Source: DATGPD01 sp041398565 (GTDB taxonomy: Bacteria; Planctomycetota; UBA1135; UBA2386). Taken from it: DNA of 64,000 nucleotides. The DNA lies in contig JAWKUN010000003.1 of the NCBI GenBank assembly GCA_041398565.1, forward strand, positions 1,116,001-1,180,000, read 5' to 3'. Positions 38,451 to 45,878 of this stretch are shown here, in pieces. Each line of letters opens with the position of its first letter. The stretch's first letter is position 1. The notes beneath the pieces were generated by a model. The model was given only the letters and a program-made list of their open reading frames with translations, did not search any database and had not been told where the DNA came from. The position numbers and the translations under genes are program-made.

Positions 38451-39749
38451 ATGGTGAATGGTCGGATTCTGGTCGTAGCCGCGCTGCTGCTTGCATCGTG
38501 CGGAGGCGGTGGTGGCAGCGAAGCCTTCCGTTTCACGTCGGCGCCGGACGTCGACGCCCATGTGCGCGTGGACTACGCCTACCTTCCCGTGTGGGCGGGC
38601 GATGCCAGCGCCTTGGCCGGGTTCCAGCTTCGGGTATCGCCCGCCGGCATGACGGTCGATCCGACCCTGGGACAGATCGCCTGGACGCCGACGACGGCGC
38701 AGATCGGCGAGCACGCGGTGACTCTGGTCGCGGTGGTCGGCGGCCGCGACGTCGAGCAGCAGTGGACGATCCGTGTCAGCCAGGCGACCTGGTTCGGTGT
38801 GGCCCTGTCGCCGCGAGGCCACTCGGCGTCGACGACCACCCAAGACTGGGTCGACCACTTGACCATGCCCGGCGTACACGGCGCCGTGCGTTCGTTCCAC
38901 GGCGCGTGGCGCGACTCCGGCATGACCAACGGCGAGGTGCCGCAGCTCGCGCGCACCGGTGCGCAATGGGCGCTCGACTACGGCTTCGTCGCCGCCTTCG
39001 GATTCGGCTGGAGTGACGGTGCCGGCAACCCGGACCTCACCAGCGACTCGGAGCCGAGCAACAACAGCTGGTCGAATGTCGAGACCCGACGCGAGTTCCG
39101 AGAGATGGTCACGGCCTTCGCGGGCCAGTGGCAACCGCGCTTCCTGTTCTTGGGCAACGAGACCAACGTCTGGTTCCAGAGCCACACCCAGAACGAGTGG
39201 ATGGACTGGGTGAGCGAGTTCGGCGAGTGCTACGACGCGATCAAGCAGGCCAGCCCGGCCACCGAGGTCTTCACCGTCTTCCAGCTCGAGATGATGAAGG
39301 GCGTCGGCCGGCACAACGGTTGGAGCAACGCGCCGCAATGGCAGCTGCTGGCCGACCACGCCGCCACGGGCAAGATCGACACCTTCGGCTTCACCGTGTA
39401 CCCGTACTTCGAGCACGACACACCAGGGCAGGTGCCGGACTCCTACTTGCAGGAGATCCGTGCGCACTGGACGAGCCCGGTCGCCTTCACCGAGGTGGCG
39501 TGGCCGGCAATGGCGCGCCCGCCGTACTCGGGCGATGAGGCCGACCAGGCGGCCTTCGTGCGCCGCTTCCTGTCGCTAGCTGCCGAACTCGACGTCTCCT
39601 ACCTGAGCTGGCTGTTCGTGCACGATTGGGACGGGCAGGCGTCGACGCCGGCGTTCACCGCCGTCGGCCTGCGTGCCAACGACGGCACGCCTCGTGCCGC
39701 TGACCTCGCTTGGCAGGAAGAGATCGCCGCGCGCGAACTCCGCCGCTGA
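38451..39749 (+). CDS. Lipoprotein with Ig-like and glycoside-hydrolase-like domains
   Basis: A 432-residue lipoprotein: L-L-L-A-S-C gives lipidation at Cys17, followed by a Gly-rich linker. Residues 25-110 resemble a cadherin/He_PIG Ig-like domain (L-D-P/T-V-D-P-T-L-G-Q-I-A-W-T-P-T). Residues 115-425 look like a clan GH-A TIM barrel: F-L-G-N-E-T-N-V-W-F near 240 supplies an N-E acid/base pair and F-T-E-V-A-W-P near 345 a possible nucleophile Glu, with many aromatic residues. This arrangement suggests an arabinogalactan- or beta-galactan-type endo-hydrolase, but the GH family cannot be fixed by eye. Expected at the outer membrane or cell surface. GGAGG precedes the ATG. Confidence 0.72.
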   Translation: MVNGRILVVAALLLASCGGGGGSEAFRFTSAPDVDAHVRVDYAYLPVWAGDASALAGFQLRVSPAGMTVDPTLGQIAWTPTTAQIGEHAVTLVAVVGGRDVEQQWTIRVSQATWFGVALSPRGHSASTTTQDWVDHLTMPGVHGAVRSFHGAWRDSGMTNGEVPQLARTGAQWALDYGFVAAFGFGWSDGAGNPDLTSDSEPSNNSWSNVETRREFREMVTAFAGQWQPRFLFLGNETNVWFQSHTQNEWMDWVSEFGECYDAIKQASPATEVFTVFQLEMMKGVGRHNGWSNAPQWQLLADHAATGKIDTFGFTVYPYFEHDTPGQVPDSYLQEIRAHWTSPVAFTEVAWPAMARPPYSGDEADQAAFVRRFLSLAAELDVSYLSWLFVHDWDGQASTPAFTAVGLRANDGTPRAADLAWQEEIAARELRR

Positions 39750-39873
39750 GCCGCCTGCGTTCGTCCGCACCTTTGCGTACCGGCTGGCACGCGCCCCGAT
39801 GGGACAATGACGCGCGTCGTCCGCGAAGCCGAACGATCGGCCGTGCGGTGGCGGCGTGTCGAGGGTGACCCGC

Positions 39874-41049
39874 ATGATGGCACAGGAGCGCATCGAACAG
39901 GCGAGCGAGATCATGCGCCGGTTCTGGGAGCGCACCGGTGCGGACGAGCCTGGTGGCGGCCGCCGCTACCTCTGGACGGACGCGTTCGCCGTGTGCAATC
40001 TCTTGGGTCTGGAGCGCGCGACCGGCGATCCCGAGCATGGCCGGCGTGCGCACCGCTTGGTCGACGCCGTGCACACCGCCCTCGGCCATCACCGTTCGGA
40101 CGACTCCAGACGTGGCTGGTTGAGCGGGTTGCCGGAGGTGCCGGGGCGTCAGGCACCAACCAGCGGCGGGCTGCGCATCGGCAAGGCATTGCCGGAGCGT
40201 CCGGTCGGAGTCGCCGCTGACGAACGCCTCGAGTGGCAGCGCGACGGCCAGTACTTCCACTACCTCACCAAGTGGATGCACGCGCTGGACCAGATGGCCC
40301 GCTTCTTCGGCGCCTCGGTGTACGCGCAATGGGCCCGCGAGCTGATGGCGGTCGCCCATCGCGCCTTCACGCACGCGGTGCGCGGAGGTGCACCGGGCGT
40401 GTACTGGAAGATGAGTATCGACCTGTCGCGGCCGCAGGTGCGGACGATGGGGCATCACGACCCACTCGACGGCCTGGTGACCGCGCTCGAACTCGCCGCC
40501 ACGGCTCGGCGCCAGCCGGTCGACTCCGGGCCGCAAGCGCTGCCGGCCGCGGGCGCCGGCGGGGACCTCGATTCGGACCTCGATGCGATCGCCGCCGACT
40601 TCGAGGCCATGGTCGACCGCGGCGCGCTCGCCACCACCGACCCCCTGGGCCTCGGCGGCCTGCTGGGGGACGCGTGTCGCCTGCGTCAGCTGGCGACGCG
40701 CGATGACCTGCGCGACGACATCCTGACGGGCGCGCTGCACGGGCTGCGGCACTCCCTGCTGCCACGCGAGCTCGCCTTCCCGGCGGAACAACGTCTCGCC
40801 TTCCGCGAGCTCGGCCTCGCCATCGGCCTGGCATCGGTGGCGCGGATGGTGGAGATCCCACCCGTTCTTCCGGTCGTGCAGCAGCTCGCGCAGTTCCTGC
40901 CGCTGCGTGCGCAGATCGAGTCGTACTGGCTGCGCGCCGAAGCCAGGCGAGCGCGCACCTGGCTGGCGCACGAGGACATCAACGAGGTGATGTTGGCGAC
41001 GAGTCTCCTGCCCGAGGGCTTCCTCGACCTGACGCCGTCGCGTTGCTAG
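39874..41049 (+). CDS. Helical protein of unknown function (alpha/alpha-barrel-like)
   Basis: A 391-residue soluble protein without signal peptide. It is mostly alpha-helical with paired Trp/His motifs such as R-R-Y-L-W-T-D-A-F-A-V-C-N-L near residue 30, Y-F-H-Y-L-T-K-W-M-H-A-L near 130, W-K-M-S-I-D-L-S-R near 174 and H-H-D-P-L-D-G near 190. The pattern is reminiscent of six-hairpin (alpha/alpha)6 enzymes acting on sugars, but I cannot assign a family. ATG 39874 was chosen; GAGGG lies ~10 nt upstream, and an ATG three bases later or a GTG at 39856 are alternatives. It is convergent with the exonuclease gene with overlapping ends (stops within four bases). Confidence 0.75.
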   Translation: MMAQERIEQASEIMRRFWERTGADEPGGGRRYLWTDAFAVCNLLGLERATGDPEHGRRAHRLVDAVHTALGHHRSDDSRRGWLSGLPEVPGRQAPTSGGLRIGKALPERPVGVAADERLEWQRDGQYFHYLTKWMHALDQMARFFGASVYAQWARELMAVAHRAFTHAVRGGAPGVYWKMSIDLSRPQVRTMGHHDPLDGLVTALELAATARRQPVDSGPQALPAAGAGGDLDSDLDAIAADFEAMVDRGALATTDPLGLGGLLGDACRLRQLATRDDLRDDILTGALHGLRHSLLPRELAFPAEQRLAFRELGLAIGLASVARMVEIPPVLPVVQQLAQFLPLRAQIESYWLRAEARRARTWLAHEDINEVMLATSLLPEGFLDLTPSRC

Positions 41050-42101
41050 AGGTGCGTCCGGAAGCGCAGGACGTGCTCCTGCAGGCGGCGATACACGGCG
41101 CCGGTGGCGCGGACGTCGGCCGCGTTGTAGGTGGCGATCTTCTCGAGTTCGCCGGCCGCGTAGGCCGGGGCCACGCGCGAGCCGTCCATGTCACCCTTGG
41201 GACTCTCGATGCCGAGCGCCCAGCACACCACTTCGAGGGTCGCCGGCTGCAGGTTGCGGCCACCTTGCGTCAGCACGGAACACACGTCGCAGTGTGCCCG
41301 GTTGCGGCCCAGCAGGTCGACGCGCGCGGCGACGTCGAGGATCACGCTGCGTGCCACGAGGTAGGGGACGTCGAAGTTCTGGCCGTTGAAGGTCACCACC
41401 GTCTCGGCCAGCGCGGCCAGTCCCCAGAACGTCTCCAGCAGTTCCTTCTCGCCGATCGGCACGATCCAGTCGGGGAGTTCGGGCAGATCGCGTCCGGCCG
41501 GCGGTACGACGAACGCCGTGACCGGCATGTCGGCGGGGTCGCGGCTGCCGTCGCCGACCGCCAGCGACACGACCTGGCCGAAGAACGGAGACAGGCCCAT
41601 CACCTTGGCCTCGTCGTACTCGCGCCGTTCGGCCGCCTTGCTCACCGCCTGCGCGATGGTGGCCGGCGCCTTGCGCAGATCGACCGTGGGCACCGTCTCG
41701 ATGTCGAACACCAGCGTCGCGCAAGCGAAGCGTTGCACGAAGGCGTGCGCCGGCCCGAACAGGCGCGCCGGGTCGTAGCCCTCGTCGCCATCCTGCTCCG
41801 TGACCGCGCGCAGGCGCTTGACGTCGAGTTGCGTCGTGCCCTGGTAGGAGTCGACCTCGAAGAGCGCCTTCACCGGAGTGCCGGCGGCGAGCTGGCGCAC
41901 GGCGTCGAGGGCATCGTGCGCACTCGCCCAGGCCTTGCAACGGAAGCTGGCGCTGCAGTCGCTGAGCTCGAAGTCGGCGTAGGGCTCGTTCTTCTGGTTG
42001 CGGCGGATCTCGACGCGCCGCAGCACACCGAAGGCGGCCTGCACGTGCGGCAGGGTCGCGTCGATCGACGACAAGTCGCGCGCCACCGGGATCGTGGTCA
42101 C
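41046..42101 (-). CDS. OB-fold plus DnaQ/PolB-like 3'-5' exonuclease
   Basis: A 351-residue protein. Residues ~25-105 look like a single-strand nucleic-acid-binding OB fold (R-R-V-E-I-R-R-N-Q-K-N-E-P-Y-A-D-F-E-L-S-D). Residues ~125-345 form a 3'-5' exonuclease of the PolB-like predicted exonuclease family: ExoI motif V-F-D-I-E-T-V-P-T-V-D near 127, ExoII F-N-G-Q-N-F-D-V-P-Y-L near 238, and ExoIII Y-N-A-A-D-V-R-A near 330. All three acidic motifs are present, so catalysis is plausible. The GTG start overlaps the stop of the aminotransferase gene upstream (GTGA), so the two are cotranslated. Likely DNA or RNA processing; substrate unknown. Confidence 0.85.
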   Translation of the reverse strand: MTTIPVARDLSSIDATLPHVQAAFGVLRRVEIRRNQKNEPYADFELSDCSASFRCKAWASAHDALDAVRQLAAGTPVKALFEVDSYQGTTQLDVKRLRAVTEQDGDEGYDPARLFGPAHAFVQRFACATLVFDIETVPTVDLRKAPATIAQAVSKAAERREYDEAKVMGLSPFFGQVVSLAVGDGSRDPADMPVTAFVVPPAGRDLPELPDWIVPIGEKELLETFWGLAALAETVVTFNGQNFDVPYLVARSVILDVAARVDLLGRNRAHCDVCSVLTQGGRNLQPATLEVVCWALGIESPKGDMDGSRVAPAYAAGELEKIATYNAADVRATGAVYRRLQEHVLRFRTHL

Positions 42102-43291
42102 CGCGCCTTCTCCGTGAACTCGGCGATGCGCTGCGCGCCGAGCTTCAGGTCGTCCATGCCGGCGGCGTAGCTGAGGCGCACGAAGCCAGGGATCGCGAAC
42201 GCCGACCCCGGGACGAGGGCGACGTGGGCCTCTTCGAGCAGACGCTGCGCCAGGCCGAGGTCGTCGATGGAGAGCCGCTGGCACAGGGCGCGCACGTCGA
42301 ACAGGGCGTAGAACGCGCCGCGTGGCGCCGGCTGGAGGGTCCACCCGGGGAGCGTGCCGACGTTCGCCATCACCCACCGTCGCCGGGCGTCGAACGCGGC
42401 GCGCCGCTCGGCCTGCGCGTCGCCATCGTCGGCGCTGCACATGGCCAGGACGGCCTCCTGGCTGATGGTGCAGGGGTTGCCGAGAACCTGGCTCTGCACG
42501 CGCCCGGCGGCGCCGATGATGTCCTTGGGGCCGGCGAGGAAGCCGATGCGCCAGCCGGTGAGCGTGTGGCTCTTGGTGCCGCCGCCGACCAGTACGACGT
42601 GCTCGCGCGCGAACGCGAAGGAGCCAGCGCTGCGGTACTGGGCACCCTCGTACACCAGCGTGCCGTAGATCTCGTCGGACAGCACCCACAGCCCGCACTC
42701 GATCGCCGCGTGCAGCAGGGCCTCCATCTGCGCCGGCGAGGCCACGGCGCCCGACGGGTTGTTGGGGTAGTTGAGGATGATGCCGCGGGCGCCGTGCGCG
42801 CGCGCTTCCGCGCGCAGGGTGTCGGGGTCGAGTACGAAGCCGCGCTCGGGGGCCGGCGGGATGGTCACCGGCACGCCCCCGGCGACGGCGACCAGGTCAG
42901 GGTAGGACACCCACAACGGCGCCGGGATCAGCACACGATCGCCGTCCTCGACCAGAGCCATCAGTGCCATGAGCAGGGCTGGCTTGGCTCCGGCGGTGAC
43001 GATCAGCTCGCCGTCGCCGAGGTCGACGTCGTAGACGCGGTGCCACCAGGTGCGTGCCGCCTTGCGCACGTCCGGGCGACCGGAGGTCGCCGTGTAGCGG
43101 GTCTTGCCCGTCTCGATCGCGCGCACGCCGGCCGCCGAGACGTAGCTCGGGGTGGGGAAGTCCGGCTCGCCGGCGCTCAGGGACACGACGTCGATGCCCG
43201 CGGCCTGCATCGCCGCGGCCCGAGCGGCGATCGCGAGGGTCGTCGACTCGACCACGCGCTGTGCGCGTCGGCTTGGGGTGAGGTGCGCCAC
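42098..43291 (-). CDS. PLP-dependent aspartate/aromatic aminotransferase (class I/II)
   Basis: A 397-residue fold-type I aminotransferase. It begins L-T-P-S-R-R-A-Q-R-V-V-E-S-T-T-L-A-I like AspB-type enzymes, then shows S-L-S-A-G-E-P-D-F-P-T-P near residue 35, Y-T-A-T-S-G-R-P near 64, N-Y-P-N-N-P-S-G near 172 (pyridine-contacting Asn), S-D-E-I-Y near 207 and the PLP lysine at about 240 in T-K-S-H-T-L-T-G-W-R-I-G. The substrate is probably aspartate or another 2-oxoacid partner; sequence alone does not separate AspB from related enzymes. The GTG at 43291 gives the expected N-terminus; an ATG at 43363 would add 24 Arg/Pro-rich residues. Confidence 0.88.
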   Translation of the reverse strand: MAHLTPSRRAQRVVESTTLAIAARAAAMQAAGIDVVSLSAGEPDFPTPSYVSAAGVRAIETGKTRYTATSGRPDVRKAARTWWHRVYDVDLGDGELIVTAGAKPALLMALMALVEDGDRVLIPAPLWVSYPDLVAVAGGVPVTIPPAPERGFVLDPDTLRAEARAHGARGIILNYPNNPSGAVASPAQMEALLHAAIECGLWVLSDEIYGTLVYEGAQYRSAGSFAFAREHVVLVGGGTKSHTLTGWRIGFLAGPKDIIGAAGRVQSQVLGNPCTISQEAVLAMCSADDGDAQAERRAAFDARRRWVMANVGTLPGWTLQPAPRGAFYALFDVRALCQRLSIDDLGLAQRLLEEAHVALVPGSAFAIPGFVRLSYAAGMDDLKLGAQRIAEFTEKAR

Positions 43292-43576
43292 TCCTGGCAG
43301 TAGAGCGGACGCGGGCGGGCGCGTCGACAGCCAGCCGCGCGGGCGGCTCGTGACCGAGCGCATGGGCGGGGACGGGCGGTGGCGGAAACGACGTGCCGAC
43401 TCGCTCGCGCCCGGGGAGGCGGCGAGTTCGTCCACCCGAGGCGCTTGCCGAAGTCGTGCAAGAAACGCCGCCGCGCGCACGTCCACGCGCGTCGAGCGCC
43501 GCGCCGGCGGTCGACACCGACACCTCGCCGTGCTGCAAGGACCCATCTTGTCCGTCGCCGTCGGCGCATCGACCGC
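43292..43576. other. Divergent intergenic region, no gene seen
   Basis: About 285-300 bases between the aminotransferase (-) and the DUF3352-like gene (+). The only motif I can name is the CTAACCT element at its right end; frames across it are GC-driven and unlike proteins. Confidence 0.5.
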
Positions 43577-43583
43577 CTAACCT
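43577..43583 (+). promoter_or_regulatory. CTAACCT, -10 element
   Basis: CTAACCT ends 10 nt before the ATG at 43594, with no ribosome binding site between. Confidence 0.4.
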
Positions 43584-43593
43584 TGCGCCGCGC

Positions 43594-45627
43594 ATGCGAG
43601 TCAAGAAGCTGCTCAAAGTGACCGCGATCGTGGCCCTCGTCCTGGTCACGATCGGCCTACTGTTCGTCGTCGCCTTCATCTTCAACCCGTTCGAAGGCAA
43701 GGTGAACGACCTCCGCGACGTCGTGCCGCGGGCGGTCGACTTCTTCCTGCGCAAGGAGGACCTGAAGGCCGACTTCGTCCGCTTTCCGACGGCGAAGTTC
43801 TGGCCGGAGTTCGAGCAGAGCACGGCCTGGGACAAGATCAGGCGGGGGCCGACCTATCGCGGTCTCGACCAGGCGCTGCAGCTCGACAAGACGCTGGCGC
43901 AGGTGCGCGAGGCGGTCGACCAAGTGGCGCGCGACACACCGCTCGACCTGATGCGCGACGTGCTCGGCCAGGAGATCGAGGTGGCGGGGAGCCTGACGAC
44001 GCCGGTCGAGGCCTCGACGTGGTGCTTGTACGCGCGCGTCGGCTGGCGCGTGAAGGTCGCCTTCGGCGTCGCCGGCTACGGCTTCGTGCGCAACCAGTTC
44101 CAGGCGCAGGGAGTGGTGCTGGAGACCGACGGCGACCTCCTGAAGGTCTCGCTGCGCGGCAATCCGCGGCCGCTCTACACCGCGCGCCACCTCGACTGCG
44201 TGATGCTCGGCAACGACCGCGCGCTGGTGGAGAACTCGCTGCGGCTGGCGCGCGGCGAGTCGAACGCCGACACGCTGGGTGGGTCGAGCGACTACCGCGA
44301 CGGCGTCGACGGGCGCCTGCGCGCGTTCGAAGAGGCGGCGAAGATCCCGGGCCGAGCCAACGCGCTCGAGGTGTACCTGCGTCCCGAGCAGGTCTTCGCG
44401 GTCACCGGCTGGGACCGTGGGTGGCCCAATCCCAACCACCCCGACAGCATGAACCAGCGCGTGCTGGCGGCATTCGTCAGTCTCGCCGGCTGGCGCTTCG
44501 CGAGCGGCGCGTTCGTGTTCGAGCCAGACAGCCTGGCCGTGCTGGCGCGAGTCATGCTCAACCAGAACGAGCACACGCCGTTCCAGGCCGAGTTCTTCCG
44601 CACCGAGGCGCAGCGGCGCCAAGAGTGGCTCGACCCTTTCCTCACCATGGTGCCCGACGACACCTGCGCGCTGGCAGCGATGCGCATGCCGGCCGGGCCG
44701 TTCCTGCGCCAGATGTACCGCGCGCTCGACAACGATCTGCGCACCTTGTTCGAGGACGTCATCAAGCGCACTGGGGTGTACAAGTCGGTCGACGACCTGC
44801 TCGGCCAGCTCGAGTTGGCCTTCCTGCCGCGCACGGGCTTCGTGTTCCGCAAGAACAAGCCGGTGCCGCAGATCGTGGTCAACGAGCCGACGCCGCTGCC
44901 GCAGATCGCGTGGGTGTTCTGGCTGCGGACACCCGGTGGCGCCGGCATCGTCTCGCGGCTCTACGACACCATCCTCAAACACCACCGCACCATCTTCGCC
45001 GGCGGCACCGCGTACGAACTCAACATCGAGGGGCGTGCCGACAAGATCCTGGAGTGCACGAACCCGAACATCCCGGCGACCGGGTCGATGGCGTTCTTGC
45101 ACTTCGACCAGTTCTTCATCGTCAGCAACTCCGGCCCTTTGATCCGCGACATGATCGCGGCGCGCGACGGCCGGGTCGGATCGGTGCTGAGCCGGCGCGA
45201 GATGCGCACGAGCCTCGAGGAGCTGGCGCCGTCGATCAACGGCTTCGTGTACCTGCAAGGAGTCGAGCTCGAGCGTCTGCTGACCGAGATGGACGAGTAC
45301 GTCCAGCAGGACGCCGGCGAAGTCGATCTCGGCTTCAAGAGCCAGTACTTCTCGCAGGCGCAGAGCCAGGTGTTCCGCAGCAAGTACGCGCGCTACGGCT
45401 CGCAGGCCGGTTTGCCGGCCGAGGTCAAGGCGCAGTTCGAGGCCGACGTGCAGGAGCAGCTCAAGGCCATGTGGGCCGAGCGTCGCGGCTCCTACACGGC
45501 CGACGAGCGCGCCGTCCTCGCCGAGTCGATCGGTTGGTGCCGCACCTTCGCCGCCGCCTACCTGCAGGTGGTCCTCGACCCGCAGAGCATCCAACTGCAG
45601 GGCCGCGCCGTGCTGGGTGTGCGCTGA
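43594..45627 (+). CDS. Large membrane-anchored protein, DUF3352-like
   Basis: A 677-residue protein with one N-terminal membrane anchor (V-T-A-I-V-A-L-V-L-V-T-I-G-L-L-F-V-V-A-F-I split at residues 9-30) and a large extracytoplasmic part. It contains repeated pieces such as S-L-T-T-P-V-E-A-S-T-W-C-L-Y-A-R near 135, M-L-G-N-D-R-A-L-V-E-N-S-L near 208 and F-F-I-V-S-N-S-G-P-L-I-R-D-M near 508, a pattern of paired 'protein level vs. threshold' modules seen in DUF3352-type planctomycete and cyanobacterial proteins. No catalytic motif is recognised. A strong hairpin follows the stop. Confidence 0.75.
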   Translation: MRVKKLLKVTAIVALVLVTIGLLFVVAFIFNPFEGKVNDLRDVVPRAVDFFLRKEDLKADFVRFPTAKFWPEFEQSTAWDKIRRGPTYRGLDQALQLDKTLAQVREAVDQVARDTPLDLMRDVLGQEIEVAGSLTTPVEASTWCLYARVGWRVKVAFGVAGYGFVRNQFQAQGVVLETDGDLLKVSLRGNPRPLYTARHLDCVMLGNDRALVENSLRLARGESNADTLGGSSDYRDGVDGRLRAFEEAAKIPGRANALEVYLRPEQVFAVTGWDRGWPNPNHPDSMNQRVLAAFVSLAGWRFASGAFVFEPDSLAVLARVMLNQNEHTPFQAEFFRTEAQRRQEWLDPFLTMVPDDTCALAAMRMPAGPFLRQMYRALDNDLRTLFEDVIKRTGVYKSVDDLLGQLELAFLPRTGFVFRKNKPVPQIVVNEPTPLPQIAWVFWLRTPGGAGIVSRLYDTILKHHRTIFAGGTAYELNIEGRADKILECTNPNIPATGSMAFLHFDQFFIVSNSGPLIRDMIAARDGRVGSVLSRREMRTSLEELAPSINGFVYLQGVELERLLTEMDEYVQQDAGEVDLGFKSQYFSQAQSQVFRSKYARYGSQAGLPAEVKAQFEADVQEQLKAMWAERRGSYTADERAVLAESIGWCRTFAAAYLQVVLDPQSIQLQGRAVLGVR

Positions 45628-45630
45628 CGT

Positions 45631-45656
45631 GGTGGCGCGGGTAGAGCCGCGCCACC
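45631..45656 (+). terminator. Perfect 10-bp hairpin after the DUF3352-like gene
   Basis: GGTGGCGCGG (45631-45640) pairs with CCGCGCCACC (45647-45656) over a 6-nt loop, three bases past the stop codon. No U tract follows. Confidence 0.6.
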
Positions 45657-45723
45657 CTGTGGCATGCGCGCAGCGTGTCGTCCGTGGCCGGCGCCGCGAC
45701 CACAACGAGAATGGGGCTGGCGC

Positions 45724-45751
45724 TTGAAACCTTGGGGGTAGTGGCTAGTCT
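45724..45751 (+). promoter_or_regulatory. tRNA-Leu promoter: TTGAAA, 16 nt, TAGTCT
   Basis: TTGAAA (45724-45729) and TAGTCT (45746-45751, within CTAGTCT) spaced 16 nt. The expected start of transcription falls about 12 bases before the mature tRNA. Confidence 0.5.
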
Positions 45752-45770
45752 TCGCCGCCCGCAACCGTAT

Positions 45771-45858
45771 GCCGAGGTGGCGGAATTGGCAGACGCGCCA
45801 GCTTGAGGGGCTGGTTCCCCACAAGGGAGTGCAGGTTCAAGTCCTGTCCTCGGCACCA
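45771..45858 (+). tRNA. tRNA-Leu (anticodon GAG)
   Basis: The 88-nt sequence folds as a class II tRNA. Acceptor stem GCCGAGG pairs with CCTCGGC, followed by A and an encoded CCA (45856-45858). Anticodon stem CCAGC/GCTGG encloses the loop TTGAGGG with anticodon GAG, reading CUC and CUU. The long variable arm is GTTCCCCACAAGGGAGT-like, and the T loop GGTTCAAGTCC is canonical. The encoded CCA and clean stems support a functional gene. Confidence 0.97.
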
Positions 45859-45878
45859 AACCCGCAATGCGGACGGCG

